From Chaetomium olivaceum (taxonomy: Eukaryota; Ascomycota; Sordariomycetes; Sordariales; Chaetomiaceae), in NCBI GenBank assembly GCA_039881045.1, contig JAYWVB010000007.1, positions 930,001 to 994,000 on the forward strand: 64,000 nt of DNA, read 5' to 3'. Shown here piece by piece: positions 1 to 7,945 of this stretch. Position numbers and translations under genes: made by a program. Within the stretch, counting starts at the first letter, position 1; every line of letters starts with the position of its first letter. Under the pieces are notes generated by a model. That model saw nothing but the letters and a program-made list of their open reading frames with translations, ran no database searches and had not been told where the DNA came from.

Positions 1-1055
1 AGATCGGTCGCAAATCCCGAGGCCACAGGGCTCCCCTTATGCCGTTCGTCAACAGCCCTCGCATCCGTCGTCGGACTGTGATGGGTAAAGACCACAATTC
101 GACGTTGGGGCTGCGCCCTCGCAATCTCAGCGACCTGCGCATTCAACCAGCACAAGTCTGATTCATGGGCTTCAACATGGTCTGCCACCGTCCAGTCCTG
201 TATTTGCTGGAAATCAATAAGACGACTACCCACTGCGGCGGCCTGCTCCGGTGTTATGCGCGAGAACCCAGCACGGTGAGCGTATCGTTGACGTCGTGCC
301 GCGTCTGGTCGAGGAAGACTGTGACGAACCTCTCCTGGACCTTGTCCTGTTAGGGTTCAGTCTGATTGAAGGTGTCTTGCAAAGGTACTAGGTTCGGTGC
401 AGCCAAAGGGTGCACAACAAAGACTTGTCTCAACAGTAGGCTCTCGAACTTGTAGCGAACTGTAGTTGTGATTGCTAACTGGAGAACTCCCAGAGCTCTC
501 CAGAACGAGTGACTATATACTATCTAATTCCCGGGTGCTCAGTGTGCTCAGTTTCCTTGGACACTGATCACACTGATCACCTTAGCCAGCCGTAACCTTT
601 GATTGGTGGCCCCTTCCTGGGTGCTCAGTGTGCTCAGTCTGCTTGGCAACTGAGCTCACTGATCACCTCTTGCACTTCCGATTGGTCACACCGAAACGAC
701 TGGCTCGGGGCGTCCCGCGCCCCGGGTCTCCACCTGTTGGCATATCCGTGACAAAGACGAAGCGGCCGATGGTTGACCGCACCCGCAGCTGTTCCATGCG
801 GTCGGCAAAATCGCGCACTCGTTGTTTGGCGGCCAGCCAGCTGTATGTGATGGGCTCGTGGTTGCCTAGCAGAAAGAAGACATTCCAGTAGCGGCGGAGC
901 TGCTTTTCGAGAAAGTGGAAGAGCTCATCGTGTGCCACGTGCCCGACGTCACCGAGGAGGGCGAGGTTGGGAGCTGTTTGCCTAAAGGGGAAGTCGTATG
1001 AGGGGTGGGTCTCGAGGTGTAAGTCGGAGACTATCTGGAATATTGCTGGTGCCAT
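1..1055 (-). pseudogene. Broken calcineurin-like metallophosphoesterase, partial
   Basis: The 5' half reads from an ATG at 1055 and has the metallophosphoesterase motifs SDLHLE, LGDVGH and LGNHEP, which in this superfamily hold two metal ions. The frame runs into unrelated sequence after GRFVF near 740 and stops at 663. The rest of the protein resumes on the same strand near 345-1, with FLDQTR, SRITPEQ, DWTVADHVEAHESDL and IVVFTHHSPTTDAR, the last being the HxH-type metal motif. Between the halves lie about 390 bp of foreign sequence containing two hairpin repeats. A second lesion sits in the 3' half: the conserved VLGCTLFSR is reduced to VLG followed by FSR, which fits a 10-nt loss and shifts the frame. 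Two independent breaks make this a pseudogene. The 3' end lies outside the window. Confidence 0.75.
534..667. repeat. Two hairpin repeats in tandem inside the broken phosphoesterase
   Basis: Left arm 534-552 (GGTGCTCAGTGTGCTCAGT) is an imperfect inverted repeat of 563-581. A second copy has identical left arm 620-638 and right arm 649-667. Each pair has two mismatches across 19 nt and a loop of about 10 nt. The copies lie 86 bp apart and share a trailing GATTGGT. They fall within the segment that separates the two halves of the phosphoesterase gene, so they are probably part of an inserted element. Confidence 0.7.
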
Positions 1056-1362
1056 GCTGTTGGGAGGAGACTCGGGGCGGGAGTAAGGTTCTGTGGCCTG
1101 GGTAAAATATTCTAGATGGGCACATGACAAGTTGGAAACCTAAAATGGTTCTAGGCGAGGGTTAGGTTGGGGGCCGTGCCTGGGGCCGCAGCCCGACATT
1201 CGACTACAACCATGACACAGACACCGCCTGGAGCCTACCTAGGTATCAAGGGGTTCGCTAAGTTAGATAGAGAGGTACAACAGAAGATAGGCAAATTGGA
1301 AACAAGACAGGCAGGAAATGAAGAAGGAAATCCAGCCGAGACGCCCTCTTTAACATACCGTG

Positions 1363-1406
1363 TAACGTATATTATCAGCGAATGACCCATATCAGCGAAT
1401 GACCCA
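1363..1406 (+). repeat. Left terminal inverted repeat
   Basis: 44 nt beginning TAACGTATATTATCAGCG, including the TA target duplication. Inside the arm the 16-nt unit ATCAGCGAATGACCCA occurs twice in tandem, which may give two transposase binding sites per end. Confidence 0.93.
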
Positions 1407-1462
1407 CTTTCCACGCGACGCGACACTTTTGCACCCAACATCAATTTCCTCAACCATCTAAG

Positions 1463-3136
1463 ATGCCACCTACGTTAAAAGAAGACCGGATGGTCTTGGC
1501 ACTTCAAGCTCTTCAAAACGACAAGAATCTGACCGAACGAACCGCGGCTAAGATATATGGCGTCGACCGTAGAACCTTAGGCCGTCGTCGCACCGGCCAG
1601 CCTGCACGACGCGATATGCCAGCCAACTCACGGAAGCTGACAGATCTGGAAGAGCGTACAATAGTTCAATACATCCTTGAACTAGATGCGCGTGCATTTC
1701 CACCTAGACTGTGTGGTGTGGAAGATATGGCCAACCATCTACTACGTACGCGTGGCGCGCCCCCTGTCGGCAAGCTCTGGGCACATCGGTTCGTTAAACG
1801 CCAGCCACGGCTCCGTACACGTCGTACACGTAGATACGACTACCAGAGGGCCAAGTGCGAAGATCCAAAGGTTATTGGCGATTGGTTTACGCTTGTGCGG
1901 AATGTGAAGGCCAAGTACGGTATCCTCAACGACGATGTCTATAACTTCGACGAGACTGGGTTTATAATGGGCATGATCTTCCCCGGTATGGTAGTCACGA
2001 CCTCAGATGGCCGTGGTAAGGCAAAGCTGGCCCAGCCTGGTAATCGCGAATGGGCGACTGTGATCCAGGGGGTCAACGCCCTTGGCTGGGCCATCCCTCC
2101 ATTCATCATCCTGGCCGCGCAATACCACCTCGCCAACTGGTACAGCGAGTGCAATCTACCACTCGACTGGCGCATCGCAACTACCGACAATGGCTGGACT
2201 ACCAATGCAGTTGGCCTTGACTGGATCAAGCACTTTGACTACCATACGGCGCCCCGGACAAAGGGTATATACCGGTTGTTGATCCTCGACGGCCACGAAA
2301 GCCACCACTCCACCGAGTTCGAGCTCTACTGCCGGGACAACAAGATCATCACACTCTGCATGCCTGCACACTCCTCCCACAAGTGTCAGCCACTTGATGT
2401 TGGCTGCTTCGGGCCACTGAAGCAGGCCTACGGTCGCTATGTTGAGGAGCTAATGCGGGCGCATATCAACCACATCAGCAAGCTCGAGTTCCTTTGCGCC
2501 TTTCGCGAAGCCTTCTTTGCTTCCATGACAGAGAGGAATATTCAGGGTGGCTTTGCAGGAGCTGGCATTGTACCGTTCGATCCAGAGAGGGTGCTTTCTA
2601 AGCTGGATGTCAAGCTTCATACACCAACACCCCCAAACTCCCGACCTGGCACTGCACAATTTTGGGTCTCTAAGACCCCACACAACCCCCAGGAAGCTAG
2701 CGCACAGTCAAACCTTATCAAGACTCACATCGCTAGCCATCAAAACAGCTCCCCAGCTTCAATGTTGGCTGCTGTTGACCAGCTTACCAAAGGTACAACG
2801 GCTGTAATGCACCAGGTGGCTCTCCTTCAGTCAGAGGTCTCTACGCTCCGCAAGGCCAACGAGGCACTGAGCAAGCGACGGAGGGCCAAAAAAACACGTG
2901 TGCAGCTTGGAGGGTCACTTACTGTACAGGATGCACAGGATCTACTGGACCAGAAGGCTGTGGGTGAGAAGGTAGTGCAGGACATACAGCCGGATGGTCC
3001 TGGTGCAGGGGGGTGCAGTGCGAAGGTTCGGTGCTGTAGTACGTGCCGCAAGCCTGGCCATAATGCCCGCACTTGCCAGGAGGGTGCAGAAGCCACTGAT
3101 ACAGCTGTTTCTGATGTAATTGTAGTTATTTCCTAG
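1463..3136 (+). CDS. Pogo-type DDE transposase with C-terminal zinc knuckle
   Basis: Single-exon 557-residue protein that would cut and paste the surrounding element. Order of parts: an N-terminal psq-type helix-turn-helix (about residues 5-50, with RTAAKIYGVDRRTL), a CENP-B-type DNA-binding region (about 55-125, ending in HRFVKRQPRLRTRR), and a DDE_1 catalytic core with three acidic residues seen as NFDETGF (D163), LILDGHESH (D276) and CQPLDVGCF (D312). Pogo enzymes often have Asp as the third residue, so this is a normal active site. Near the C-terminus (about 523-536) is a CCHC knuckle, CSTCRKPGHNARTC, probably a nucleic-acid-binding extra. A short heptad-like segment (LLQSEVSTLRKANEAL) may be a coiled coil. 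The frame is intact, so the enzyme is probably active. Confidence 0.95.
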   Translation: MPPTLKEDRMVLALQALQNDKNLTERTAAKIYGVDRRTLGRRRTGQPARRDMPANSRKLTDLEERTIVQYILELDARAFPPRLCGVEDMANHLLRTRGAPPVGKLWAHRFVKRQPRLRTRRTRRYDYQRAKCEDPKVIGDWFTLVRNVKAKYGILNDDVYNFDETGFIMGMIFPGMVVTTSDGRGKAKLAQPGNREWATVIQGVNALGWAIPPFIILAAQYHLANWYSECNLPLDWRIATTDNGWTTNAVGLDWIKHFDYHTAPRTKGIYRLLILDGHESHHSTEFELYCRDNKIITLCMPAHSSHKCQPLDVGCFGPLKQAYGRYVEELMRAHINHISKLEFLCAFREAFFASMTERNIQGGFAGAGIVPFDPERVLSKLDVKLHTPTPPNSRPGTAQFWVSKTPHNPQEASAQSNLIKTHIASHQNSSPASMLAAVDQLTKGTTAVMHQVALLQSEVSTLRKANEALSKRRRAKKTRVQLGGSLTVQDAQDLLDQKAVGEKVVQDIQPDGPGAGGCSAKVRCCSTCRKPGHNARTCQEGAEATDTAVSDVIVVIS

Positions 3137-3183
3137 TGTTGTTGTAATATTTCTAGGGATAGTTAATGTAGTGCTGTGGGGGC

Positions 3184-3227
3184 TGGGTCATTCGCTGATA
3201 TGGGTCATTCGCTGATAATATACGTTA
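3184..3227 (-). repeat. Right terminal inverted repeat
   Basis: Exact reverse complement of the left repeat over all 44 nt, ending in the TA target duplication. Perfect identity between the ends indicates a recent insertion or selection on the ends. Confidence 0.93.
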
Positions 3228-3501
3228 GGTGCTTTGCATAATTGAATGGATGCGCCGTACACGAACCTTATATGATGCCACCTGCTTAACCTTAAGTTCC
3301 AAACCTAATTGCCACAGAATCTGGTCACCAAGTAGGTCGTCATGTGTTCATTGAGGTAGTCGACTATAAATACCTGACGACGCCTTCCCTTCGACCTTCT
3401 GAATTCTCCATTCCAATCTTGCACTGAACCTGCTTACTTGTTCTACTGCAAGCTCAATCACCATTCTTACATATTTTATACACCACTGTCCCTTAAACAC
3501 C

Positions 3502-4487
3502 ATGTCTTCAAGCCTTCCAAAACCCCTTCCCCAAGTCCCGGGACCCAAACTTGCGCCGTTTACCCGTACCGCCCACGCCTCTATCCAGTTTGTAAAGGAG
3601 CTGGGTGAGCCCGGTGCGGACGGTCATGTATGGGAGGTTAGAATCAGGGGGCAGGCTTACACTCTGAAGATGGTAAGTGATGATATTCCTCGTGCCATAT
3701 ACCCCGAACCAGCAGTAAGTTGATTTTTTTCACTCGTTCAGTTCCTATTCAACCGGGCCAGCGACCTGAAAGGCCGCGGGGCCAACCACTTCGCTCGGGA
3801 GCTCTCCTCCCCTCACTTTTATACGGAGTACATCGACCCGTTTAACTGTGAGTGCCGCGCCTACGGCCGGCTCAAGGAGGAGAACCGGGAGGACCTCGCC
3901 ATCCCGGCCCACGGCTACCTGCTCCTCACGCCCGCACAGGAGCTCGAGATCACCGAATTGATCCTCGGGTGCGGGTACACGCCGCTGTCAGACCCCCGGG
4001 CTACACTCAACGGCCGGGACGTCTGGCGGCGGTACGAGGAGCACCGGGGTCTCCCAATTCGCGCCATCGTCAAGGAGATCGCCGAGGGTGCCGACCCCTT
4101 CGCGCCCGAGGACGTCCCGCAGCTGTGGGCGGACTTGGAGGCGCTCCACGAGGTCGGCATCCTGGTCCGTGATATCCACGCCTTCAACTACCTGGGCGGG
4201 AGACTCATCGACTTTAGCCGGGCGTGGACGACCCCCCACCCTGGCTATACGGCCCTCGACTCGGATGGCGTGCGGGATGAGCGAAGGGAGGACCCGGCCA
4301 GCCTGTACCAGGCGGTGATCTTCTGGGCCAGGAGGAAGGTTGGCGCGACGAAGACGTTGTGCAGCTGGTTCCCGAGGAGTTGGTCCAGTGTGTCTTGGGG
4401 AAGGGCCCGAACCGATATGGGACCGACCCCAAGTCATATAACTGGCTTAAATGGAGAAGGATCCGCTTGCTGTGTCGACGTTTATAG
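3502..4487 (+). CDS. FTA2-like kinase-fold protein, frameshifted near the 3' end
   Basis: Two exons, 3502-3672 and 3742 to about 4487, with a 69-nt GTAAGT...CAG intron; about 305 residues. The start FVKELGEPGADGHVWEV followed by YTLKM looks like a glycine loop and beta-3 lysine of a kinase fold, and VRDIHAFNYLGGRLIDFSRAW resembles a catalytic loop and DFx segment. I match this to the family of Sim4/kinetochore subunit Fta2-like proteins, which is expanded in filamentous fungi; the kinetochore role is proven only for the yeast protein. The frame breaks at 4326-4330. Restoring one C in GGGCC gives FWAQEEGWRDEDVVQ and a plausible C-terminus ending at 4487, while the unbroken frame runs to 4533 with unconvincing sequence. 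Probably an assembly error. Confidence 0.7.
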
Positions 4488-4686
4488 AGACACAGGTAGT
4501 CAAACCTTGGTGGGCACCATATATTTAATTTGATTATATCCATTTTATTTACTTCCCTCGGATTTTACACTTGTCCTAGACAACTCGAGATGACTCATAC
4601 TACGTTAGCTTGAAGTCTCTCCTCGTTACGCGTTACAGTTGAATTTGCCCCTGATAGGCAGTAAGAAATGGAGCTTCCTGCGCTTA

Positions 4687-4784
4687 GTCACTTTGGCGGA
4701 GTGGTTAACGCGCTGCCCTGCTAATCACCAGTTAGCTGCCAGGCAGTTCCTTCGGGAGCGTAGGTTCGAATCCTACAGGTGACG
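4687..4784 (+). tRNA. tRNA-Ser(GCT) with intron
   Basis: Acceptor arms GTCACTT (4687-4693) and AGGTGAC (4777-4783) pair with one G-T wobble; the discriminator is G4784. The T arm GTAGG/TTCGAAT/CCTAC is perfect. The anticodon stem CTGCC/GGCAG encloses the loop CTGCTAA, so the anticodon is GCT. About 16-17 nt of extra sequence follows position 37, the usual intron site. A long variable arm (TTCCTTCGGGAGC) is typical of serine tRNAs. A short T run follows at 4788-4791. Confidence 0.93.
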
Positions 4785-5084
4785 TACCTTTTGCCACCCG
4801 GATGCATGAGAGAAACCTTTTATTTTTGATTGAATCACTTTATCCAAGACCACGTACTTTTCCTTCTCACGATACCCCTCTGGTCTGGTTTGTACTGGGG
4901 CTTTACCAATTACCTACCTAAGTAGTCAAAAGCATACCTGGTGTAGAGGGCTCTGTAGCTTGACAATTGATAATCAAACGCAGACCCGGAACTTTTTGTG
5001 CTGGCTATGTAATATACACGGCCCCTGAAACCATTTTCCCCTTGAACTACCTGGATGAGAAGCACCAAATCCTATCACTCCTCC
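4785..5084. other. Intergenic, convergent gap
   Basis: Lies between the tRNA and the 3' end of the MYND gene. Holds a TACCTACCTA motif at 4911-4920. No coding sequence seen. Confidence 0.6.
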
Positions 5085-6158
5085 TTAGGTAGCCGCCGTA
5101 GTCACAGCAGCGCGAATCATTCCGATCGCCATCGGGGTCTCGCACCAGGCAGGGTAGGTTTGCGAGAAGGCGCGGTGCGCCTCCTCGCGCGATCCATGCA
5201 CGTACCCCTGGGACCCGCTTGAGAAATCGCGTTCTTCGGGTTCGAGCATCATGGGCCAGAAGTGCTTGTTGTACTTGTCGACGGCAATGAACAGTTCCCT
5301 GAGTTGTTCGTTGAGCTCCTCCTGCTTCTTGACGATCGAGGCCTGGTCGGCCCATACCTCAGGCATGCGGTCCAGGATGTCGTCGCAATACGTGCCGCGG
5401 ACATGCTGGAGAGCCTGCCGGGCTGACGTTATAGGCGTACCTGGGGGCAAGTCGATGCGGGCCTGGAGCAGGTGCTGAAGACCCAACAGTAGGCGCACCT
5501 TAATTAGCTGCAGGATCGAGACGAATGGGAGGTCAATGATCGATCCGCCGGTCCAGAGCTCGACTTCTTCGGTGGCATCGGCGTCCTTGACGGGGGAATG
5601 CCCTTGACTTGGCGGGAACTCTTTGGCCTCGAGCCGGCCTCGGAACTCGAGCCCCCATCCCTTCAAGAAGTCGTAGGCTTCTTGATTACGACCGAGCCGA
5701 ATGTACAAGACAGGGACCATATACCGTGCCGCCTGGTTGTCACCCGTGTTCAACTTCAATAGCTTGAGATAGACCGCTAGGGCGTCCTCGATCCCTTGTT
5801 GCCGCCAGGAGCGGACGAGTATCTCGGCGTGCTCATACACGGCTTTCAAGTACGGCCGTGCCGATCTGTATACCCACAGCCTGCCTGTGTCCATGGCGTT
5901 TGGTGGCAGTTCATCGTCGCCGTCTGACCGTGCGCGGAGCTTGGCCTCCTCCTCATCGACTCTGGTCTTGCTGCCTTTGATAGTATTGCATGTGTTTTTG
6001 TGAGTCGGCCGGTCAGACGTCTGGTGATCGCGGCCGCAGTAGTAGTAGGCGAAGCAGCCCCCGCACAGTGATAGGCCATCCGTCTTTTTGCACACCTCGC
6101 AGTGCTTTTTGATCATGGACGGGAAATGCTCCTCCATGTTGAACACGAGCTCAACCAA
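5085..6158 (-). CDS. MYND-type zinc finger protein
   Basis: Single exon, 357 residues. An N-terminal MYND finger spans residues 20-57: CEVC (C20, C23), LCGGC (C32, C35), YYCGRDH (C41, H45), then H53 and C57. In usual MYND fingers the residue at position 45 is Cys; here it is His, which can still bind zinc. The remaining roughly 280 residues are helical and include ALAVYLKLLKLNTGDNQAARYMVP, which resembles a tetratricopeptide-like helical repeat, but I recognise no catalytic SET or other domain. MYND fingers bind proline-rich partners, so a protein-interaction role is likely; the actual function is unknown. In-frame ATGs at 6158 and a few codons later make the exact start uncertain. Confidence 0.88.
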   Translation of the reverse strand: MVELVFNMEEHFPSMIKKHCEVCKKTDGLSLCGGCFAYYYCGRDHQTSDRPTHKNTCNTIKGSKTRVDEEEAKLRARSDGDDELPPNAMDTGRLWVYRSARPYLKAVYEHAEILVRSWRQQGIEDALAVYLKLLKLNTGDNQAARYMVPVLYIRLGRNQEAYDFLKGWGLEFRGRLEAKEFPPSQGHSPVKDADATEEVELWTGGSIIDLPFVSILQLIKVRLLLGLQHLLQARIDLPPGTPITSARQALQHVRGTYCDDILDRMPEVWADQASIVKKQEELNEQLRELFIAVDKYNKHFWPMMLEPEERDFSSGSQGYVHGSREEAHRAFSQTYPAWCETPMAIGMIRAAVTTAAT

Positions 6159-7945
6159 GGTTGTTTTCTCCGAGTCTCGGTGTTAAGTTGTTGCGTTGCG
6201 GTGTGGTTCAGAGGGAACCAATTGGGACGGAATGTCCTCGGACTCGGACTTGAAATGCAAGGCTGTGTGGACCTGTGCTGTTGACTTTCACAAAGAGACT
6301 CAAAACAAAGCCTTGTGTTGTGCTGCTGCTAAACTGGCCACGGTTCCATGGGAGTTGACAGATAGCACGGAAGTTTCCATTAGCCGGAAACCAACCATGA
6401 ACGACGATGGGCGGGCACTTGCTGCCAGTCGCCTTTCCAACCCCTCTCCTGCGCGACCCCGCCCCCTCCATTGACCAGTTCCATGTCTGGAACATGCCCT
6501 AGTTCATCACAGACTTACACCGGTCTAGCAATTGAAAACTTCGAACGGCTCACGGGTCCAAACATGCCGATCATAGGCCAATCCCTTTGCCACTCTCAAT
6601 GGGAAGGACTCGAATGAGACTGGACGGCTGCCCAAAGGAAGGGCTGGAACCCTAACCCAGTCATGGTGGCGGGGCACTGACTTTCCTGTCTCGTTGTTTT
6701 ACACCCAACCACCTCGCCCCACCAGCTTCGACAGCCCAACCGCCGGACTAAGAGAGGTCAATTGACCACGGCAAACTCGTCAATCCGTCTGTTTCAAGGT
6801 TGGCTCGGATGTCGTGGCCCCTGCCCAACGTCTCGCCTTGCGCATTGCACAATTGTGCGTTGCAAACACGTCCTTGCATCGTCGAGCATGGATGCTCATT
6901 ACGACTTTCATGCACTGCGAAGCCTGATTGAAGGATGGTTGTGGGTTGGTGACCGCCTACGTGGCGGTCTGCCTGTCAAACCAAAACCGAGATGCGCGGC
7001 TGTTCGGGGCAGTTCGGTCTTGGGTGAAACGTTGGGTTTGGCATCAGGCGATGCGCCACCGTGGGCCCAACGACTAAATTCGACACATTCGACACTGAGA
7101 GCGCGCGCGGGCCACGTGTAGGGGGTTAGCTCACATGCCCCTTTGCCCCTTCCAGATCGCGGGCCGCAAAGCAAGAATTGACACTGAGCGCCTCTGGGCG
7201 ACTCGCCGTGCTTGTTCAGTCGCCCTGCTCCAGCGACTGGTCGGAAAGGGCGAACCAGTGGGCGGGGCTGCATCCGATTGGGAAAGAACGACAACAATCG
7301 ATCGCTGAGTCACAGTTTGGACTTGCTGCAGACTTCCTGCAGACTTCCTGCAGACTCGATGCAAACTCGGCGAAGTCCCCTGCAACTGGTCGCACTCAGT
7401 GCAAAGACCCCGCCGATCGACTCCCTGGAACTCGACCCATCCGCACGCCTTGAATATTTCGGCGTTTGACAGCTCACCACGGCAACGCAATGCTCTCCTG
7501 GTGGGTCCCCCACCCCCCGGTGTTCCTGGGTATCCGGCAAACGCTAAACAGCCAGTTGCAGTTGGGCTTGGCGGCGACGAGCCATTCAGGGCTGTCATTG
7601 AGGCCCAACTTGAGACTCGAGGACGAATGGCGAGACTCGAACAGTCCGACGCAAGCAAATGGGCTGGGCCACTGGGCTGGGCAGACAGAGATAGCCAGCT
7701 GGGGAATGCCGTGGCAGGAGGAGTGGCAGGCTGGTACCGATGCCAGCTCACTCGCAGTCTGCTCACCGCCGGGTAGAAATACGCCCGCGCCGTCTGGTCG
7801 AGGGGGCTGGTTGATCCACAAGGCATTGCAGCGTCAAAGCGCAATGAGATATCTTTGCAATCTCAGCATCAACATCACGGTCGAAGCAGCAACCCTCATC
7901 GGACTCATCTTGATCTTCACCACTTCATACCTCTATACCACAATC
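6159..7945. other. Long intergenic region, no gene recognised
   Basis: Separates the divergent MYND and BTB genes. Open frames on both strands lack domain-like sequence and splice structure. It contains a perfect palindrome GCACAATTGTGC near 6847 and an 11-bp tandem repeat at 7323-7366. The last few hundred bases are probably the BTB gene promoter and leader. Confidence 0.6.
7323..7366 (+). repeat. 11-bp tandem repeat, four copies
   Basis: Unit TTCCTGCAGAC: two exact copies at 7334-7355, flanked by degenerate copies at 7323-7333 and 7356-7366. Confidence 0.8.

Larger units (their letters stand above)
1363..3227 (+). mobile_element. Intact pogo/Fot1-type DNA transposon
   Basis: The element is bounded by perfect 44-bp inverted repeats that include the TA target duplication, giving an element of 1861 bp from 1365 to 3225. 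It contains a single intact transposase gene. TA duplication, a DDD-type transposase and a length near 1.9 kb are standard for the fungal pogo branch of Tc1/mariner. I see no stop codons or loss of GC that would indicate repeat-induced point mutation. It sits about 310 bp upstream of the start of the broken phosphoesterase gene and 275 bp upstream of the FTA2-like gene. Confidence 0.93.

Noticed and set aside
7131..7844. 237-codon open frame, minus strand
   Set aside because: Overlaps open frames on the other strand, has no motif, and crosses the tandem repeat at 7323-7366.
7844..7945. Upstream ATG giving the BTB protein a membrane segment
   Set aside because: BTB proteins of this type are soluble, and the ATG pair at 7946/7949 directly precedes a basic start. 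Kept only as an alternative.
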